Part shown: positions 61,622 to 64,000 of the stretch, one piece after another
How positions within the stretch are numbered: the first letter of the stretch is position 1
Layout of the letters: each line of letters begins with the position of its first letter
Origin: Aquimonas voraii
GTDB lineage: Bacteria > Pseudomonadota > Gammaproteobacteria > Xanthomonadales > Xanthomonadaceae
Reading direction: 5' to 3'
NCBI RefSeq assembly: GCF_900101825.1
Contig: NZ_FNAG01000001.1
Location: forward strand, 186,001 to 250,000
Length of the DNA: 64,000 nt
Made by a program: the position numbers and the translations under genes
Notes under the pieces: model-generated
Database searches by the model: none
What the model was told of the DNA's origin: nothing
The model's input: only the letters and a program-made list of their open reading frames with translations

Positions 61622-63541
61622 ATGCCCCTACTGCAACTGCTCAACCTCAGCCACAGCGTCGGCGGCCCGCCGCTGCTCGACCATATCGACCTCACCATCG
61701 AAGCCGGCGAGCGTGTCTGCATCGTCGGCCGCAACGGCGCCGGCAAGTCGACCCTGCTGCGCATCATCGCGGGAGAAATCGCGCCGGATGAAGGCGAGCG
61801 CCGCGTGTCCTCGGGCGTGCGTGTGGCACGGCTGGCGCAGGAAGTGCCGCAGGCGACCTCGGGCAGCATCTTCGAGGTGGTGACCGCGGGCTTGGGCGAT
61901 CTCGGGCACTGGCTGGCGCGCTACCACGCGCTGCTGCCGCGCATCGAAGAGCCTGCCATCGCCAACGAGATCTCCGACCTGCAGGAGCGCATCGAGTCTG
62001 CCCAGGGCTGGGACCTCGACCAGCGCGTCGAGGCCGTGCTGACGCGGCTCGGCCTCGATGGCGAAGCGCAGTTCGCGGCGCTGTCGGGCGGCATGAAGCG
62101 CCGCGTGCTGTTGGGCCAGGCGCTGGTGTCGGCGCCGGACATCCTGCTGCTGGACGAGCCCACCAACCATCTCGACATCGACTCCATCGACTGGCTGGAA
62201 GAGACGCTGAAGTCGCTGCAGACGGCGCTGGTGTTCATCACCCACGACCGTCGCTTCCTGCGCGCGCTGGCCACGCGGATTCTCGAGATTGATCGCGGCC
62301 AGCTCACCAGCTGGCCCGGCGACTTCGACAACTACCTGCGGCGGCGCGAGGAGCGCCTGCATGCGGAAGCCCAGGCCGCCGCGCATTTCGACCGCAAGCT
62401 GGCCGAGGAAGAGGTGTGGATCCGCCAGGGCATCAAGGCGCGGCGCACCCGCAACGAGGGCCGCGTGCGTGCGCTGAAGGCGATGCGCCGCGAGCGCATG
62501 CAGCGGCGCGAGCTGCAGGGCCAGGTGAACATCCAGATGGCCTCGGCGGCGCCCTCCGGCAAGCGCGTGGCCGAGGCCAAGCACGTCACCCATGGCTACA
62601 ACGGCCGCGTGCTGCTGCGCGATTTCTCGGTCAGCATCCAGCGCGGCGACCGCATCGGCCTCGTCGGGCCCAATGGCGTTGGCAAGACGACCCTGATCCG
62701 ATTGCTGCTGGGTGAGGCCAAGCCCGATGTCGGAGAGATCGAGCTCGGCACCCAGCTGGAGATCGCCTATTTCGACCAGCACCGCCTGAGCCTGCGCGAG
62801 GATTGGAATGCGCTGGAGAACGTCGCCGAAGGCCGCGAGTACATCGAGCTCGACGGCCGTCGCAAGCATGCGCTCGGCTATCTGCAGGACTTCCTGTTCA
62901 CGCCCGAGCGTGCACGTGCGCCGATCACCATGCTCTCCGGCGGCGAGCGCAACCGCCTGCTGCTGGCCAAGCTGTTCGCCCAGCCCAGCAACCTGCTGGT
63001 GATGGACGAGCCGACCAACGACCTCGATGTCGAAACCCTGGAACTGCTCGAAGAAAAGCTCGGCGAGTACCCCGGCACGCTGATTCTGGTCTCGCACGAC
63101 CGCGAGTTCCTCGACAACGTGGTGACCAGCTGTCTCGTCTTCGAAGGTGAAGGCGTGGTCCGCGACTACGTCGGTGGCTACAGCGACTGGCTGGCCATGC
63201 GCGACGCGCAGGACACGGCCGGTACGGCCGGCACGGCCGCGTCCGCGCCCCCTGCGGTCGTCTCTGCGAGCGATGCATCGCCGGCCAAGAACGTCACTGC
63301 ACCCGGGTCCGCTGCCGCGCCAAGGAAGAAGCTGAGCTACAAGGACCAGCGCGAGCTCGATCTCTTGCCACTGCGCATCGAAGAGCTCGAAATCCGCATC
63401 GCCGAACTTGGGCAGCGCATGGCGGATCCCGGCTTCTATCAGCAGCCCGCGGCCGAGGTCGCGGCCGCAGGCGCCGAGCTGTCCAAGCTGCAAGCTGAGC
63501 TGGAGGCTGCCTACGCGCGCTGGAGCGAACTCGACGGCTGA
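61622..63541 (+). CDS. uup: ABC-F ATPase Uup
   Basis: 639 residues, like E. coli Uup (635). Two ABC ATPase domains without membrane helices: first with GRNGAGKST, LSGGMKRRVLLGQAL and LDEPTNHLDID; second with GPNGVGKTT, LSGGERNRLLLAKLF and MDEPTNDLDVE. Between them is the charged P-site/linker (RRTRNEGRVRALKAMRRERMQRRELQG), and the C-terminus after an Ala-rich spacer forms a coiled coil (LPLRIEELEIRIAELGQRMADPGFYQQPAAEVAAAGAELSKLQAELEAAY), the Uup-specific tail associated with DNA binding. ABC-F proteins act on ribosomes; Uup loss affects transposon excision. The ATG sits directly after the repeat mosaic. Confidence 0.93.
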   Translation: MPLLQLLNLSHSVGGPPLLDHIDLTIEAGERVCIVGRNGAGKSTLLRIIAGEIAPDEGERRVSSGVRVARLAQEVPQATSGSIFEVVTAGLGDLGHWLARYHALLPRIEEPAIANEISDLQERIESAQGWDLDQRVEAVLTRLGLDGEAQFAALSGGMKRRVLLGQALVSAPDILLLDEPTNHLDIDSIDWLEETLKSLQTALVFITHDRRFLRALATRILEIDRGQLTSWPGDFDNYLRRREERLHAEAQAAAHFDRKLAEEEVWIRQGIKARRTRNEGRVRALKAMRRERMQRRELQGQVNIQMASAAPSGKRVAEAKHVTHGYNGRVLLRDFSVSIQRGDRIGLVGPNGVGKTTLIRLLLGEAKPDVGEIELGTQLEIAYFDQHRLSLREDWNALENVAEGREYIELDGRRKHALGYLQDFLFTPERARAPITMLSGGERNRLLLAKLFAQPSNLLVMDEPTNDLDVETLELLEEKLGEYPGTLILVSHDREFLDNVVTSCLVFEGEGVVRDYVGGYSDWLAMRDAQDTAGTAGTAASAPPAVVSASDASPAKNVTAPGSAAAPRKKLSYKDQRELDLLPLRIEELEIRIAELGQRMADPGFYQQPAAEVAAAGAELSKLQAELEAAYARWSELDG

Positions 63542-63903
63542 GAGCCTGTGAGACCCGCCGCCGGCTGCGGTCGCCGCTGGACGCCCGTGGCCGCTGTGCG
63601 CATCGCGAATTCCGCGGTCATCGGGTCCAGCAAACGCCCTTGAATCCACGTGCCGCGCTTTGCCACGAACGCCCAGCGACGCCCTCGCTGCGGCGTCTGG
63701 GTCTTCTCACACGCCGGGAGACCCCACGAGGCTGGCGTCGAGCTTGCCGAGCATCGCCTGGGACATCCGTCGCGGCAGGCACACCTGTGCGCAGGCGATT
63801 CCGCAGTCTCGACCACGGCCGCGCTGCCCGCAGCGGTTCCGGAGTCCGTCGCACCTCTGCGGAAGGCTCGCATCGGCTTTCCTCTTCGGACTAGGAGTTG
63901 CGC
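63542..63903. other. Intergenic region after uup
   Basis: 362 nt without a supportable gene. Several frames are open on both strands but lack ribosome-binding sites and homology. No inverted repeat with T-tract was seen to end uup. Confidence 0.4.
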
Positions 63904-64000
63904 ATGGCCGCCAACGGCGATGAGTTCCTGCAGAACAAGATCGGCAATTTCCACAAGACGCTTCCGCACGACGCCGAGACCGGGCTCGTCGAACCCAGCG
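63904..64000 (+). CDS. N-terminal fragment of a gene, possibly vanadium-haloperoxidase-like
   Basis: An ATG at 63904 with AGGAG 6 nt upstream opens a frame that runs off the window edge (32 codons). The peptide begins MAANGDEFLQNKIGNFHKT and continues LPHDAETGLVEPS. The order NGDE..., IGNF, K.LPHD...G.V.. resembles the entry segment of bacterial vanadium-dependent haloperoxidases of the PAP2 superfamily, where 'NGDE', 'IG.F.KGLPHN..GEVD' recurs. With only 32 residues this assignment is tentative. Confidence 0.55.
   Translation, partial: MAANGDEFLQNKIGNFHKTLPHDAETGLVEPS

Noticed and set aside
60854-61869. Several long frames across the repeat mosaic (for example 60854-61492 and 61057-61869, minus strand)
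   Set aside because: They exist because a 13-bp array keeps all frames open; their peptide is purely periodic or derived from extragenic repeats.

Overview
The window is a GC-rich chromosomal segment that reads as a gammaproteobacterium of the Xanthomonadales (Lysobacterales) type. The grounds are synteny and family content: methyltransferase-rnhA-dnaQ, phoB-phoR-ppk-ppx, tesA divergent from a ybbA/ybbP-like ABC pair, bacterial N-end-rule bpt, a PA0069-type radical SAM protein, and abundant short intergenic repeat families. Genus and species cannot be read from the sequence. There is no prophage, transposase, integrase or CRISPR array. One tRNA gene is present, tRNA-Ser(UGA).

Layout. 1-8.3 kb: the end of a large secreted repeat protein with a clean terminator; relA; a methyltransferase, rnhA, dnaQ and a Ser/Thr kinase chained by 4-bp overlaps; a convergent secreted M12B-type metalloprotease; a small MarR-like regulator. 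8.6-11.2 kb: tRNA-Ser, then pxpA with DUF969 and DUF979 membrane partners. 11.3-18.8 kb: bepA-like periplasmic protease/chaperone, a candidate Pho box, then phoB, phoR, ppk1 and ppx, a phosphate-sensing and polyphosphate block. 18.9-32 kb: mostly envelope and hypothetical genes, including a CorC/CNNM transporter-like protein, radical SAM repair-like protein, LemA plus DUF2207, CIA30, an alpha/beta hydrolase, DUF3228 and DUF2845. 32-37 kb: two overlapping sensor genes, a Cache-PAS protein with no kinase and a CHASE-PAS histidine kinase. 37.4-44.6 kb: mfd, an ECF-type sigma factor, bpt preceded by a sigma factor fused to a membrane domain, and a second MarR-like regulator with a strong terminator. 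44.7-53.3 kb: a DUF2007-like protein, tesB and an amidase on the minus strand; a small hydrolase, rlmKL, a phospholipid-methyltransferase-like protein and a 1003-residue beta-propeller diguanylate cyclase on the plus strand. 53.3-59 kb: efflux permease, flavin reductase, tesA, and the divergent ABC transporter. 59-61.6 kb: glutaredoxin, an AhpD-like protein and glutathione peroxidase, embedded in the densest patch of intergenic repeats. 61.6-64 kb: uup, then the first codons of a gene resembling vanadium haloperoxidases.

Functional themes. Stress and nutrient signalling recurs: ppGpp synthesis, phosphate sensing, polyphosphate turnover, c-di-GMP synthesis, two sigma factors and an orphan kinase. 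DNA and translation maintenance is represented by RNase H, DNA polymerase III proofreading, Mfd, RlmKL and Uup. Most ordinary genes are tightly packed with ATGA/GTGA junctions, whereas repeats are concentrated between about 54.8 and 61.6 kb. The least explained items are the sigma-membrane fusion next to bpt, the Cache/CHASE sensor pair, the kinase coupled to dnaQ, and the repeat mosaic with G-quadruplex-like heptamers and a 13-bp array.
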